This document shows, piece by piece, positions 8,501 through 17,243 of a stretch of DNA of 64,000 nt. Below the pieces are notes generated by a model. The model saw only the letters and a program-made list of their open reading frames with translations. It did not search any database and was not told the origin of the DNA. The DNA is taken from positions 1 to 64,000 of the forward strand of contig NZ_JAJNQN010000006.1 of the NCBI RefSeq assembly GCF_022227845.1, written 5' to 3'. Made by a program: the position numbers and the translations under genes. The first letter of the stretch is position 1, and each line of letters begins with the position of its first letter. This stretch comes from Ectothiorhodospira lacustris (GTDB lineage Bacteria; Pseudomonadota; Gammaproteobacteria; Ectothiorhodospirales; Ectothiorhodospiraceae).

Positions 8501-9018
8501 TTGTCCACCGTCAGGTTGCGCGTCCCGAATTCCGGAAACAGGGGGCGGTTAGGGGCCGCTGCCGGATCGGCGTTGGGCAGGGTGGTGCCATTCGCGTTGA
8601 ACCAGGGCTTATAGGTGATGGCCGGGTTGTAGTAGACGGTGTTGTTGTGGGATGAGCGGAAATAGGCAGTGTTGCTGTTATGGGTGAAGCGGACGGTCCT
8701 TTGGTTGCTGTACTGCGGGCTGCCGCCGTGCAGGTTCTGCACCCGGGGGAAGGTCCACATGACGTATTGGCTGTTCAGATCGTTACCAAACGTCTTGGTC
8801 AGTTCATCGGGCATGGTCTCCCATTGCATCGATCCCGAGTCGTCGATGATGAAGACCACGTTGGGGTCGACGCTGGCGGTCAGAAACAGGGGGGCGTTGG
8901 CGATGTTGACCTGGGCGGCGGCGGGGAGCGCCGTGAACAGTGCCATGCCAAATCCCAGGAGTCCGGCGGACAGTGGGCGGGCTTGGGGCCGCCGTTGGAG
9001 GGGACTGGATGTCATCAT
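5554..9018 (-). CDS. pilY1: Type IV pilus tip protein PilY1
   Basis: A 1154-residue exported protein. After a signal peptide (cleavage near AAAQV) an incomplete von Willebrand A-like domain contains a MIDAS-type DxSxS (in FIIDDSGSM, near residue 60). The C-terminal half (about 640 on) is the PilY1 beta-propeller domain, including VIYAGANDGMLHAFD. An acidic loop near residue 1090 (DLNEDGEFDADD) resembles EF-hand-like calcium sites that control pilus retraction in Pseudomonas PilY1. An RGD occurs near residue 655 within a stretch that is usually conserved. The ATG at 9018 was preferred over a TTG at 9024 because AGGAG stands six bases before it. It is the fifth gene of fimT-pilV-pilW-pilX-pilY1-pilY2 and acts in assembly, adhesion and mechanosensing. 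Confidence 0.94.
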   Translation of the reverse strand: MMTSSPLQRRPQARPLSAGLLGFGMALFTALPAAAQVNIANAPLFLTASVDPNVVFIIDDSGSMQWETMPDELTKTFGNDLNSQYVMWTFPRVQNLHGGSPQYSNQRTVRFTHNSNTAYFRSSHNNTVYYNPAITYKPWFNANGTTLPNADPAAAPNRPLFPEFGTRNLTVDNTQTTNWLNNNGGHTNTSQTFYPALYYHYNSGSVTNVDSYTRVEIRSTTESYTGHGRQSRTDCSGAASATCTYAEEIQNFANWYSYHRSRIFAARGGIGAAFAIQPENLRVGYGAINKGYSNIDGISTRTVVSGVRPFSGSDREAFFNALYTRAVPGAGTPLRMALRGVGEYYERTDDRGPWSSTPGQSGGQDLSCRHSSAFLMSDGYWNGPEPGVGNQDGDGNTNLTGPGGVAGGYTVSAPFSDTHSNTLADVAMKFWKNDLRPDLPNRVPVSERNPAFWQHMVTYTVGLGVSGSIDKDQAFQAATPPYSALSTPWPNPHPSDADSAKIDDMLHAAINGRGGFFSASDPKTFADELAAVLEEFIGRVESSATSAAASSAVLQEDTLLYTTGFRSGDWSGSLTSKQIGEGGNLDGNCPACWDAEQKLRAKGHAARNIVTTNGTGQGISFQPGALTSAQINALNHTPSGTQDNLAAERIAWLRGDEAAHQSFRSRSESGPARLLGDIINSDPQFIGQHYNGFSRLLGAPAFRQRARVIYAGANDGMLHAFDADSGEELFAFIPGELLKPEPNTSFSPLARLMDPEYSHRFYVDGTAYVDEAQIGGQWKTILLGTMGAGGRSIFALDVTDPSSFGPTKVLWEFTDNDLGYNVGQPTIARVGSNGEWAAIFGNGYNSNSHQAMLFVVRLSDGQLIRKISTGTGSGGSPNGLGAPRWTDWPDRSLKATRAYAGDLQGNLWRFNLSHNNAGQWSATQLFTAQDPGGNPQPITSAPVLALDEDGDNIMVAFGTGSYFRVEDGGSPGNQVQTIYGLVDTNSLISGRNQLLKQEIVAQGSHTTGGRNYTLRRISDYDLQSSHRGWYIDLSWITGERVISGPTLPRGFNEQRVRFTTMIPDEDPCGTGRRGFLMELNLFSGSRPDRVIFDLNEDGEFDADDHWNNAPPTGLEFGTGERPISVSGYVFDGQGRRITVEDPRMHGRQSWQQLR

Positions 9019-9051
9019 TGGCAACTCCTGATTTCGTGCGTCCGTGGGTCA

Positions 9052-9561
9052 CTAAGGTCTGCAGGGCCAGAGGCAGTAGCTCTGCACGATGGCGATGGCC
9101 GAATCCGTTCCGCCGACGCCACGGGACAAGACGGGATAATAGCTCAGGACACTGCCGGCCCCGGCGGCACCCTCGCCGGCGATATCGACTGAGCGTTCGC
9201 GCACCAGGCGCGGGGTGGACACCCGATATCTTGGATCGTCCGCAAGTTGGAGATCATTCATCGCGTAGATCCCGGAATATGCGGCACCATCCCAGCTCCT
9301 GGGGTCGGTCGGTGTCGCCGTGCCTTCGGCGATCAGCATGTTGGCACCCTCGTCCAGCCAGCGTTCACCGGCCCGCAAGGCGGCCTCGCTGGCCTGAAAG
9401 GCCAGGTTGCGGTCTCTCAAATTGCCGGCCATGCGTTCCTGGAGTGTCGTCTGCTGGAGCGCGGAGACGCCCACCATGGTCATGAGCAGCAGAAAGACCA
9501 GGGCGATGATGAGAGCCGAGCCTTGCTGGCATGGCGCGCTCTTCAGGGGATGGCCGGTCAT
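9052..9561 (-). CDS. pilX: Type IV pilus assembly protein PilX
   Basis: A 169-residue PilX. Residues 12-65 hold the PilX N-terminal domain: QQGSALIIALVFLLLMT, then LQERMAGNLRDRNLAFQASEAALRAGE. It lacks the classical Glu+5 context of pilins, as PilX usually does, and has a short C-terminal globular part with two cysteines near the end (YCLWPC). It lies 9 bp after pilW and 33 bp before pilY1. PilX, PilV, PilW and FimU/FimT form the minor-pilin complex that primes pilus assembly and carries PilY1. Confidence 0.9.
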   Translation of the reverse strand: MTGHPLKSAPCQQGSALIIALVFLLLMTMVGVSALQQTTLQERMAGNLRDRNLAFQASEAALRAGERWLDEGANMLIAEGTATPTDPRSWDGAAYSGIYAMNDLQLADDPRYRVSTPRLVRERSVDIAGEGAAGAGSVLSYYPVLSRGVGGTDSAIAIVQSYCLWPCRP

Positions 9562-9570
9562 GGGGCGACC

Positions 9571-10596
9571 TCAGCGCAGTCGGTTGCGAATGGCGATGGT
9601 GGTGGTGGCCACCTGTCTGACTCGTCGGTCCTCGGCGGTGAAGGCCGCACCATTAAAATAGACGGTTTGAGCCGCGTCGAGGGTATTGTCGGCCGAGGAT
9701 GCCAGCAGGAGGCTGATGCGTATGCTCAGGACGTTGGGCCAATCATCCGTGGCGGTGACCTGATCCGCGGTCCGGTAAACATTGATCAGGCCGTTTTCAT
9801 TGGTGTCCACGCCATATTGAATCTGCATGTTTTCGACCCCGGTGACCAGCTCTTCCACTTGACCGGGAAATGTCCGTCGCCAGAGTGCATTCAGGGCCGG
9901 GACGGCATCACTTTGGCTGATGAAAAACGTGGTCTGAAGGAAGGACATGACGTCGGCGCCTTCTTCGTAGACCTTGGACAGGAAGTTGGTGGTATTGCTT
10001 GACGAGGCGTGGGCGATAGTGATGGGCGAGGTGTTCTGGGAAACGTTGGTGGCCCTGAAAATATCCATGGACTCGCAGTCCGAGATGATCAGGATGTCTC
10101 CGGCCTTCCACTGCCCCACGTTGCTTTCAAGCTTGGCGTTGGCATTGGCCACCTTTTCCTCGATGAGGCGTCCGACGGGAATACGACCGCCGGTCATGAT
10201 CAGCAGGTCCGTCCCCTCGGTCACGACACGGCCGCCGAGGGTGGTGCCGGCGGGGACGTTGTCGAGCCCGTCCAGCACCTGATCGACGTCAAAGACCACG
10301 GAGCCGGCCGGGCTGGCGATGATGTTGACATTGAGGTTTTCGTTGGCTCTTACGCAGCCCACGAAGCCGGCCATGCGTACGGCGTGGCTGATCTCGTCGG
10401 TGGCAAAACGGGCGTTTTCCTGAATCACGGACAGCTGTTGCTGGAGGCGGTAGGTCTGCTGGGTGCCCAGGAATAGCTGGATGATTCCGGCGGTGATGAT
10501 GAGGGCGATGACCATGGCCACCATCAGTTCGACCAGGGAAAGCCCGGTTTCACGGCGTGCGCAAGGAGGCAGGCTGGCGATGTCGGGTCTGTCCAT
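9571..10596 (-). CDS. pilW: Type IV pilus minor pilin PilW
   Basis: A 341-residue PilW. The leader ends before LSLVELMVAMVIALIITAG, then GTQQTYRLQQQLSVIQENARFA, a stretch strongly characteristic of PilW; the following RMAGFVGC is also typical. The long C-terminal beta domain contains several cysteines. The ATG lies 2 bp after the pilV stop, indicating tight coupling. The set-1 homologue at 3151 shares only the N-terminal region and is about half as long. Confidence 0.92.
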   Translation of the reverse strand: MDRPDIASLPPCARRETGLSLVELMVAMVIALIITAGIIQLFLGTQQTYRLQQQLSVIQENARFATDEISHAVRMAGFVGCVRANENLNVNIIASPAGSVVFDVDQVLDGLDNVPAGTTLGGRVVTEGTDLLIMTGGRIPVGRLIEEKVANANAKLESNVGQWKAGDILIISDCESMDIFRATNVSQNTSPITIAHASSSNTTNFLSKVYEEGADVMSFLQTTFFISQSDAVPALNALWRRTFPGQVEELVTGVENMQIQYGVDTNENGLINVYRTADQVTATDDWPNVLSIRISLLLASSADNTLDAAQTVYFNGAAFTAEDRRVRQVATTTIAIRNRLR

Positions 10597-10598
10597 GG

Positions 10599-11060
10599 CT
10601 AAAACAGCCTCGTGCTGAACTCGAACTGCTGAAGGAAGTCGGCGTTCTGGTCTTCTCGCTCATTCCATTGGATGTGGACGGTGACCGTGTCTCCGGCCCG
10701 GATGATGGCGCCGTCCCCCCGAGGCAAGAGGCAGGCCAGCAGGTTTCGCCATTCTTCCAGATCGTCGGAGGCCGGCGCGGTACCGGAAGGGGTGAAGTCC
10801 GTATCGCAGTTCGGGTTGCCGGAAAAACCGGATTCGTAGGCGCCGGTCAGGTTGGCGCGCATGCGCTCGGTGATGTCGTAGGCCAGGAAGGTTGCCTGGG
10901 AGCGAAGCTGGGCATCGTGATTGAAGCGGATGGCGGTGGCTTGCAGACCGGCAAGTCCCAGCAAGCCGATGGCGAGGACCAGAACCGCGACCATGGCTTC
11001 GATCAGGGTGTAGCCTTGTTGCGGTGGGGGAGGGAAAGATGTGGTGCGACGGCATTCCAT
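10599..11060 (-). CDS. pilV: Type IV pilus minor pilin PilV
   Basis: A 153-residue PilV. The leader carries a polyproline run before QGYTLIEAMVAVLVLAIG, followed by LLGLAGLQATAIRFNHDAQ, a PilV hallmark, and the ITERMRAN segment. The ATG at 11060 is preceded by GGGGAG at a good distance; the frame continues open upstream but without pilin character. It sits 20 bp after fimT and directly before pilW in the same operon. Confidence 0.92.
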   Translation of the reverse strand: MECRRTTSFPPPPQQGYTLIEAMVAVLVLAIGLLGLAGLQATAIRFNHDAQLRSQATFLAYDITERMRANLTGAYESGFSGNPNCDTDFTPSGTAPASDDLEEWRNLLACLLPRGDGAIIRAGDTVTVHIQWNEREDQNADFLQQFEFSTRLF

Positions 11061-11080
11061 TTGCGACTCCCCTTCGGTGA

Positions 11081-11563
11081 TCAACAAGATCCAGAGGTAA
11101 CGCTGGAGCGTCCCGTATTGTGAATTTCCAGGGTCCGGCGCATGCCGGCCTTTCCGGATGGGCATCCCTGGGGTTTGATTTCCAGACTGATCACCCCGGC
11201 CGGTTCTGTCTTGGCGCCACGGCCATCGAAGCGGATGGCTGCCTGGCTGCCGGGGGTGACCGTCATGTTTTTCATTGCCGGGAACTGCCGCAATATGTCC
11301 GTATCGGTGCAGTTTGCTCCCAAATGCACGCACCAGCCGTTGGCAAAATTATTGCCGGTGGCGGTCACGGAAACCTGGCCCCCGCGCTTGATGGCTTCGC
11401 TGCGTGCCAGGGCGAAGGCGGATACCAGTTCATTGGTCTGTGTGGTGACCCGGTTGCTCTGGATCATCTGGGTGAAACCAGGCACTGCCACCGTTGCCAG
11501 GATGGCGGCCACGGCCAGGGTGACCATCAACTCGACAAGTGTGAATCCGTTGGCTCTGTTCAT
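11081..11563 (-). CDS. fimT: GspH/FimT-family minor pilin
   Basis: A 160-residue prepilin with a short leader (MNRANG) then FTLVELMVTLAVAAILATVAVPGF, and the GspH/FimT-type stretch FTQMIQSNRVTTQTNELVSAFALARSEA split over helix and linker. The C-terminal part contains four cysteines, two of them in WCVHLGANC. The start at 11563 gives a leader of standard length but has no clear Shine-Dalgarno. As the first gene of the leftward minor-pilin run, it would initiate the pilus tip complex together with PilV, PilW and PilX. Confidence 0.9.
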   Translation of the reverse strand: MNRANGFTLVELMVTLAVAAILATVAVPGFTQMIQSNRVTTQTNELVSAFALARSEAIKRGGQVSVTATGNNFANGWCVHLGANCTDTDILRQFPAMKNMTVTPGSQAAIRFDGRGAKTEPAGVISLEIKPQGCPSGKAGMRRTLEIHNTGRSSVTSGSC

Positions 11564-11719
11564 GGCATAGAGTCTAGACGGGTATCGGGCCGCAGTCGCT
11601 GCCGGGTCGATGAACGGAATCTTTGGGGGAATGATCGGGACTGTGGTTTTGGGCAACACTTTGATGTGTAAAGGAAAGCGACGATGGGGCCGGTAGGCTT
11701 TGGTTGAGCGGGCGCCCTG

Positions 11720-11742
11720 CGCGGGGGCATTGCGCCCCCGCG
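11720..11742 (-). terminator. GC-rich hairpin after Ig-like lipoprotein gene
   Basis: A perfect 9-bp stem (CGCGGGGGC with GCCCCCGCG) and a 5-nt loop lie 14 bp beyond the stop of the lipoprotein gene. It lacks a T-tract, so it may be a pause or RNA-stabilising hairpin rather than a full terminator. It separates the lipoprotein gene from fimT. Confidence 0.5.
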
Positions 11743-11755
11743 TCAACATCCAACA

Positions 11756-13786
11756 CTATTGAGATTCAAAATAAATGTTGTAAGGGGAGTGAGGCAGGTT
11801 GTCATCTTCTTCCTCGCGGGGCAGGAAGAAGATACGGGAGCTTTGCACTTCAGTGCCCTGTACCCGGGTGGTGGCCAGAACCTCCATCTCCACCACCTGA
11901 GCCCGGTCCTTGGGATAGGTGAGATTGAAGGTGGCCAGACCATTCTCATCGGTGGTGACCACGCCGGGCAGGCTGGCAACCGATGACTCCGGCAGTAGCT
12001 TGCACCCTGCCTGGTAGGCCTGGAGATTGTCGGTGACCGCAGGCGAGGGCTCGGGGCCGTCGGCGGGTTCACACCGCTGGCGAATGGGGGCCAGTCCCAG
12101 GGTGACACCGACGCGGGAGGTGGTGGACCAGTCATCGTTGAGGTCCCGGGCCACGTTCCGGTTCGTATCCTCGTTGGCCAGGGTGTCCACCGGAATCAGG
12201 TCGCCTTCCAGGTCACGGAACCCGGTGCGGTAGCGGGTGGGCCAGGCTCGCAGGGAGACGTTTACATTTTCCAGGGCGCCGCCGTTGATGTCGGTGGCGA
12301 TGACCGAGATGGGCAGCACGTAGGCGGTGTCGTTGTTGGTGGCACCAATGGTGTTGGAGAGGCCGATGGTGAGGGAGCCCGGCCGATTGGTCAGGGTGAC
12401 GGTGGTCGTGGCGCACTTGTTGATGGAGGTGATGCAGCCGCGTACCCGCACGCCCTCGCCTGATGAAGCGGTGCCGCCCGCCAGGAAGCGCACGGAGGCG
12501 ATGCCGTCTTCATCGGTATAGGCATAGGGACTGCTGAGGCTGGAACCCTGGCTGGGGCCATCGAACTCGAAGGTGATGAGTTCGCCCGGGGGCACGGGGA
12601 TGTCGTTGGATTGACCGGGTAGATCACGGGTGGCCGTCAGGGTGATGTCGGCCGTGCTGGTGGAGCCCACGGCCAGGGTGGCCGGGCTGGCCTGGATGGC
12701 CACGTTGGTCTGGTCCGGGATCAGCGGGCTGTCATCGAAGGCAAAAAAGGTGGTGGTGGCCCGTTCGCCGGAACCGTCCTGTTTTTCCGCCGATAGGGTG
12801 ATGCGGCCGCTGCTGAAGCCGGTAAGGGTGGCGGTGGCCGTGCCGCCGATGGCGGATACCACGGCCAGGTTGGTGCCGCCGTTGATGATGCCGGAGGTGG
12901 TGGCCAACTGCAGGTTGCCGGTATAGGCAGGGACCTGAACGACGATATCGACGGCTTCCGTCAATTCGAAGGCGTCTTCCTGTGACGGGGTGGAGAACTG
13001 TACGCCCGCCGCAACCACGGCAACGGGGATGTCCACGGTCAGTCCCAGGCCGGTGAGCCGCAGGGTGCCGGTGCCCAGGGTCTGGGCATCCAGTCTGAAG
13101 GTGGCCACGCCGTTGCTGTTGGTGACCACCGAGGCGGGACAGCCTGCGGGGCCGGCGGTGTTCACCCCGGCATCGGCAACCACTTGGGTGATGGACGGGG
13201 CGTCGATACAGAGGGTCTGATTACTGCCCGGGGCGCCGGCACCGGCGGTGGCGGTCACGGTGATGGTGTCCCGCTCTCCCTGCACCATCGACAGCTGGCT
13301 GGGACTGGCGGTGAGGCCGGGGCCGACGAACACAAAGCCGATGGAAGTGCTCAGGCTGGTGTTTTCCACCCTGGCGGTGACCACGGCGTTGCCGGCGAGG
13401 AGGTTTTGACTGCTGCGGAGACGGGCGGTCACCGTGCCGTCTTCCGCGGTGACGGCGCTGTCGACGACCAGGTTGTAACCCTGGCTGCCGGGCCGAGACC
13501 CGTCCGGGTCAACGGACATGACCACCGGCACGCCGCCCACGGGGAGGTTCCGGGCGTCCTTGACCAGGACGCTGATGTCGGCGAAGTCCGAGCCGTCGGC
13601 GTTGATCTGTACCTTGTTGTCGACGGCAAAGGCCTGGATGCTGTCGGCAATCGGAGTGCCGGGGCCCGGCTGATCATCGCCCGAGAATCCGCCGTTATCC
13701 CCCCCTCCGCAGGCGAACAGCAGTAACGCCGCCGCCAGAATGCCGCCGATTTTCACTCCTAGGATGTCTGAATGTCTGTTAATCAT
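11756..13786 (-). CDS. Ig-like (invasin/Big_1-type) outer-surface lipoprotein
   Basis: A 676-residue protein with a lipoprotein signal: hydrophobic segment then LLFAC with the lipid-carrying Cys near residue 26, followed by a Gly/Asp-rich flexible linker. The rest is a series of beta-sandwich modules resembling bacterial Ig-like (Big_1, invasin/intimin) domains, about 100 residues each, with recurring NADGSDFADI, DGTVTARL and NGVATF-type motifs. It has no enzymatic motif. It lies between pilQ and fimT, on the same strand as both. Ig-like lipoproteins are commonly adhesins or structural stalks; a role at the pilus portal or on the surface is inferred from location only. Confidence 0.82.
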   Translation of the reverse strand: MINRHSDILGVKIGGILAAALLLFACGGGDNGGFSGDDQPGPGTPIADSIQAFAVDNKVQINADGSDFADISVLVKDARNLPVGGVPVVMSVDPDGSRPGSQGYNLVVDSAVTAEDGTVTARLRSSQNLLAGNAVVTARVENTSLSTSIGFVFVGPGLTASPSQLSMVQGERDTITVTATAGAGAPGSNQTLCIDAPSITQVVADAGVNTAGPAGCPASVVTNSNGVATFRLDAQTLGTGTLRLTGLGLTVDIPVAVVAAGVQFSTPSQEDAFELTEAVDIVVQVPAYTGNLQLATTSGIINGGTNLAVVSAIGGTATATLTGFSSGRITLSAEKQDGSGERATTTFFAFDDSPLIPDQTNVAIQASPATLAVGSTSTADITLTATRDLPGQSNDIPVPPGELITFEFDGPSQGSSLSSPYAYTDEDGIASVRFLAGGTASSGEGVRVRGCITSINKCATTTVTLTNRPGSLTIGLSNTIGATNNDTAYVLPISVIATDINGGALENVNVSLRAWPTRYRTGFRDLEGDLIPVDTLANEDTNRNVARDLNDDWSTTSRVGVTLGLAPIRQRCEPADGPEPSPAVTDNLQAYQAGCKLLPESSVASLPGVVTTDENGLATFNLTYPKDRAQVVEMEVLATTRVQGTEVQSSRIFFLPREEEDDNLPHSPYNIYFESQ

Positions 13787-13903
13787 GTTCTGCCCTTGCC
13801 CAAGGAGGGGAACCCTCCTTGAAGCGACAATATTGAGACTGGTCGGCCATGCCCATGAACGGGGCTGCCCATCGCCTGGTTGTGCGCGCTATCCCGCCGT
13901 TCA

Positions 13904-16078
13904 TCAACGATTCAACGTCGATTCCTCCACCACCTTCGGCGTCACGAATACCAGCAGTTCCGCCTTGTTCTCGGTCCGGCTACGCTGCCTGAAGAGCTGG
14001 CCGATGATCGGCAGATCACCCAGGAAGGGGGTCTTGCGCAGCTGGTCCAGGCTGGTGATCTCGTAGATGCCGCCCAGCACCACGGTTTCGCCGTTGCGGA
14101 CGAAGACCTGGGTGTTCACTTCGCGGGTCTCGATGGAGGGGGTGCCGCGGACTTCGCGGGTGCCGGCATTGTCCTTGTTCACCCGGATGTTGAGAATGAT
14201 GTTGCCGTTGGGGGTGATCTGGGGGGTCACTTCGGTGGACAGCACTGCGTCGATGAACTGGATGGCGGTGGCGCCGGAGGTGGTGGCCTCTTCATAGGGG
14301 ATGCGCTCGCCCTGCTTGATCACGGCGGTCTGGCCGTTGGCGGTGATGACCCGGGGGGTGGAGACGATCTCGCCCCGGCCTTCCACCTGCAGGGCCGTCA
14401 GTTCCAGGTCCAGCAGTACGTCCGGGCGCAGGATGGACAGGCCGATGCTGCCGGCGGGGGAGGTGACGGGCATGTTCACGTTCAGCCGGTCGTTCAGGCT
14501 GGGGATGTCCACCGGGAAGGGGGAGCCGCTGGTGTTGAGGTTGTTGACGGCATCGCGGATGATGCCGTCCGCGGCGGCCAGGCCGCCGCCGGTGCCGTAG
14601 ATGGTGTCGCCGTGCTGACGCACGCCGGTGACGCCGAAGCGTACGCCCAGGTCGCGGGCAAAGTCATCGGTGGCCACTACGATGCGGGTCTCGATCAGTA
14701 CCTGCTGTACCGGGATGTCCAGGGTGTTGATCAGGCGGCGGATTTCCTGCAGCGTGTCGGCGGTGTCCTGAACCAGCAGGGTGTTGGTGCGGGAATCCAC
14801 GGTGATGCTGCCTCGTTCCGACAGGAACCGGTTCTGATCGCCGCTGATGATGCCGGCCACATCCGCAGCCCGGGCGTAGTTCACCTGGATGAATTCGGCC
14901 CGTACCGGGGCCAGTTCGGCTGCCTGACGCTGGGATTCCAGTTCCAGTCGTTCGCGGGCGGCGATCTCTTCCGAGGGGGCCACGAAGAGGACGTTGCCGT
15001 TCTGGCGCAGGGCCAGTCCCTTGGTTTTCAGAATGATGTCCAGGGCCTGGTCCCAGGGCACGTTGCGCAGGCGCAGGGTGATGTTGCCGGTCACGGTGTC
15101 GCTGACCACCACGTTGAGGTCGGTGAAGTCGGCGATGAGCTGCAGCACGGAGCGCACTTCGATGTCCTGGAAATTGAGGGACAGGCGTTCGCCGGTGTAG
15201 ACGAAGCGTTCACGCTCCAGGATTTCCCGCTGTTCCCGGGTGAGGGGTTTGACCTCCAGGGTGTAGCTGCCTTCGGCTTGATAGGAGAGGACGTCGTACT
15301 CGCCGGTGACGGCGACGCTGATACGGACCCGCTCGGATTCCAGCACGGCGTCGATGGTCTGTACCGGGGTGGCGAAGTCGGTCACGTCCAGACGCCGTTC
15401 CAGTCGTTCCGGCAGGTGGGTGCGATGGAAGGACAGTTCGATGCGGCCGTCCTGCTCGCGCACGTCCACCGGGGTGCGGGGATCGCTGAGGGCGATGATG
15501 ACCCGGCCTTCACCCTCGGGGCCGCGGCGAAAATCCACGTTGGAGATACCGCGGGCCTGTCGGGCCGGTGACGGGGCTTCCCGGGTGGGTGCGGGCAGGC
15601 CGGATACCGCAGGTGGGGCGGCGGCCGTGGCCGGGGCGCCGGCGGGGGCCAGGGTGAGTACCAGGTCGTTACCGTCCCGGCGGGTGTCGTAGCTCATCAT
15701 GCGCACCAGATTGAATACCACCCGGGTGCGGCCCGAGGCCTCCACGCTGTTGACGGACTGGGTCAGGCCCATGTTGATGGTCTGGCTGCGCTGGGGCAGG
15801 GCGTTGCGGGTCTCGGGAAAATCCAGGGCGATGCGGGCCGGATTGTCGATGGTGAAGCTCATGGGTTCCGGCGGCGGCGCGGTGAAACGCATGATGACCT
15901 GGAGTCGGTCGCCGGGCAGGGTGTTGTAGATGATCTGTTCCAGGGCGCGGGTCTGGGCGGCGGCGCTTTGCCAGCACAGGGCCAGCAGGCACAGGACCAG
16001 GAGGGCGAAGGGGCGCCCGGGGGACCGGGGGGCGGGTGCCGTCCGGGGCTGGGTGCGTCGCAAGGTTGCCGGTGTCAT
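13904..16078 (-). CDS. pilQ: Type IV pilus secretin PilQ
   Basis: A 724-residue outer-membrane secretin. After an N-terminal signal segment (LLVLCLLALCWQSAAAQ) come two AMIN domains (about 45-130 and 180-280) that bind peptidoglycan, then the STN/secretin N0 domain (about 315-370, LNFQDIEVRSVLQLIADF), an N1 (KH-like) domain with NLLVQDTADTLQEI and the secretin barrel with VPLLGDLP-like text (here TPFLGDLPIIGQLFR). It forms the pore through which the pilus leaves. GAGGAA precedes the ATG by eight bases. It is the last gene of pilM-N-O-P-Q. Confidence 0.96.
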   Translation of the reverse strand: MTPATLRRTQPRTAPAPRSPGRPFALLVLCLLALCWQSAAAQTRALEQIIYNTLPGDRLQVIMRFTAPPPEPMSFTIDNPARIALDFPETRNALPQRSQTINMGLTQSVNSVEASGRTRVVFNLVRMMSYDTRRDGNDLVLTLAPAGAPATAAAPPAVSGLPAPTREAPSPARQARGISNVDFRRGPEGEGRVIIALSDPRTPVDVREQDGRIELSFHRTHLPERLERRLDVTDFATPVQTIDAVLESERVRISVAVTGEYDVLSYQAEGSYTLEVKPLTREQREILERERFVYTGERLSLNFQDIEVRSVLQLIADFTDLNVVVSDTVTGNITLRLRNVPWDQALDIILKTKGLALRQNGNVLFVAPSEEIAARERLELESQRQAAELAPVRAEFIQVNYARAADVAGIISGDQNRFLSERGSITVDSRTNTLLVQDTADTLQEIRRLINTLDIPVQQVLIETRIVVATDDFARDLGVRFGVTGVRQHGDTIYGTGGGLAAADGIIRDAVNNLNTSGSPFPVDIPSLNDRLNVNMPVTSPAGSIGLSILRPDVLLDLELTALQVEGRGEIVSTPRVITANGQTAVIKQGERIPYEEATTSGATAIQFIDAVLSTEVTPQITPNGNIILNIRVNKDNAGTREVRGTPSIETREVNTQVFVRNGETVVLGGIYEITSLDQLRKTPFLGDLPIIGQLFRQRSRTENKAELLVFVTPKVVEESTLNR

Positions 16079-16096
16079 GCGTCTGTTCCTCGTTGC

Positions 16097-16648
16097 CTAT
16101 TCTGTGAGCGCAATGGAGCCGCTGCGCTCCATATAGCCGCCGAATCCGTCCGGCACGATTTCTGTGATGTCGATGCCGCCGGGGCCGATCTGGTCGATGC
16201 GGCCGTGGTTCTGGCCCAGGTAGTTGCCTTCCGTTACCCGCTGGATGGTGCGTTCCGGGGTGCGGACCAGTGCCCACTGCATGCCGCCCTGTTCCAGGGT
16301 GCCCACCATGCGCAGGGTATCCAGGGGGAAGCGCTCCAGGTATTCGGGGGTGCGATCCACGTCGATGGTGATGCTGCCGGGGGTGCGGGTTGCGGTTTCG
16401 GCCGCGCGGGTGATGATCACGGCGCTGTCGAAGGGGTCGCGTTCGTGGCCCGGGTAGATGAAGACCTCGTGGGGGACGATCTCGGGAATGGGCTCGATGC
16501 GGCCGCCGGCGCGCTGTTTGGTCTGCTCTACATAGCGCTGCAGGTCCGAGAGGTCGCTGCCGCAGCCGGTCAGGCCCAGGGTGGTGACGGCCAGGAGGCC
16601 GGCCACAAGCGTGCCGGCGCGGCCTTGGGTGTGTCTGGGATCAGCCAT
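16097..16648 (-). CDS. pilP: Type IV pilus inner-membrane lipoprotein PilP
   Basis: A 183-residue protein with a lipoprotein signal ending in LTGCG (lipobox). The region after residue 40 includes YVEQTKQRAGGRIEP and the PilP beta-domain (FPLDTLRMVGTL, then VRTPERTIQRVTEGNYLGQNHGRI), which docks on PilQ. The ATG at 16648 overlaps the pilO stop by 8 bp and has GGAAGG in front. PilP links the PilMNO platform to the secretin. Confidence 0.95.
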   Translation of the reverse strand: MADPRHTQGRAGTLVAGLLAVTTLGLTGCGSDLSDLQRYVEQTKQRAGGRIEPIPEIVPHEVFIYPGHERDPFDSAVIITRAAETATRTPGSITIDVDRTPEYLERFPLDTLRMVGTLEQGGMQWALVRTPERTIQRVTEGNYLGQNHGRIDQIGPGGIDITEIVPDGFGGYMERSGSIALTE

Positions 16649-17243
16649 CGGAACCTTCCAGGTAGCGATAAGTCTTGGCGGTGGCCTCAATGGTCAGCTG
16701 GTTGGTGCCCTGCTCGGGACGCAGGTTGATGTCGTGCAGGGTGACGATGCGAGGCAGGGAGGCGACGCCGCTGGTGAAGGTGGCCACCTGGTCATAGTTG
16801 CCTTTCATGCGCAGGCGGATGGGCTTTTCGGCGTAGAACCCGCGGCGGATCTCGTTTTCCGGGCGGAACAGGTCGATCTCCAGGCCGGATGAGAGGCCGG
16901 TCTGAGAGATATCCACCAACAGGTTGGGGATCTCGGTCTGGCTGGGCAGCTGGCGCAGCATGGTGCCGAAGCTGCGGCGCATTTCTTCCAACTGTGCCTT
17001 GTAGGCGTCCAGGTTGGCGGCGCGGCGCTGCTTGGTCTCGAACTGTTGGCGCAGCTGGATTTCCCGGGCCTCGGTTTGGCGGAGATTTTCGATCTGGCCT
17101 TTGGTGTCGAACCAGTAGCCGACGCCGAGCAGGGCGGCGGCCATGATCACCAGCACCAGAATCCGCGCCGGCATTGGTGCCGAGCCGATGGTCTTGAGGT
17201 CGATGTTGTTGAGGTCGTTGAGATCGAAGCTGCCCTTTTTCAT
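16641..17243 (-). CDS. pilO: Type IV pilus alignment protein PilO
   Basis: A 200-residue bitopic inner-membrane protein: a short cytoplasmic N-terminus, one membrane helix (about 26-44), a periplasmic coiled coil (about 50-95) and a ferredoxin-like periplasmic domain. It heterodimerises with PilN. The ATG overlaps the pilN stop by 4 bp (ATGA). Confidence 0.94.
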   Translation of the reverse strand: MKKGSFDLNDLNNIDLKTIGSAPMPARILVLVIMAAALLGVGYWFDTKGQIENLRQTEAREIQLRQQFETKQRRAANLDAYKAQLEEMRRSFGTMLRQLPSQTEIPNLLVDISQTGLSSGLEIDLFRPENEIRRGFYAEKPIRLRMKGNYDQVATFTSGVASLPRIVTLHDINLRPEQGTNQLTIEATAKTYRYLEGSDG

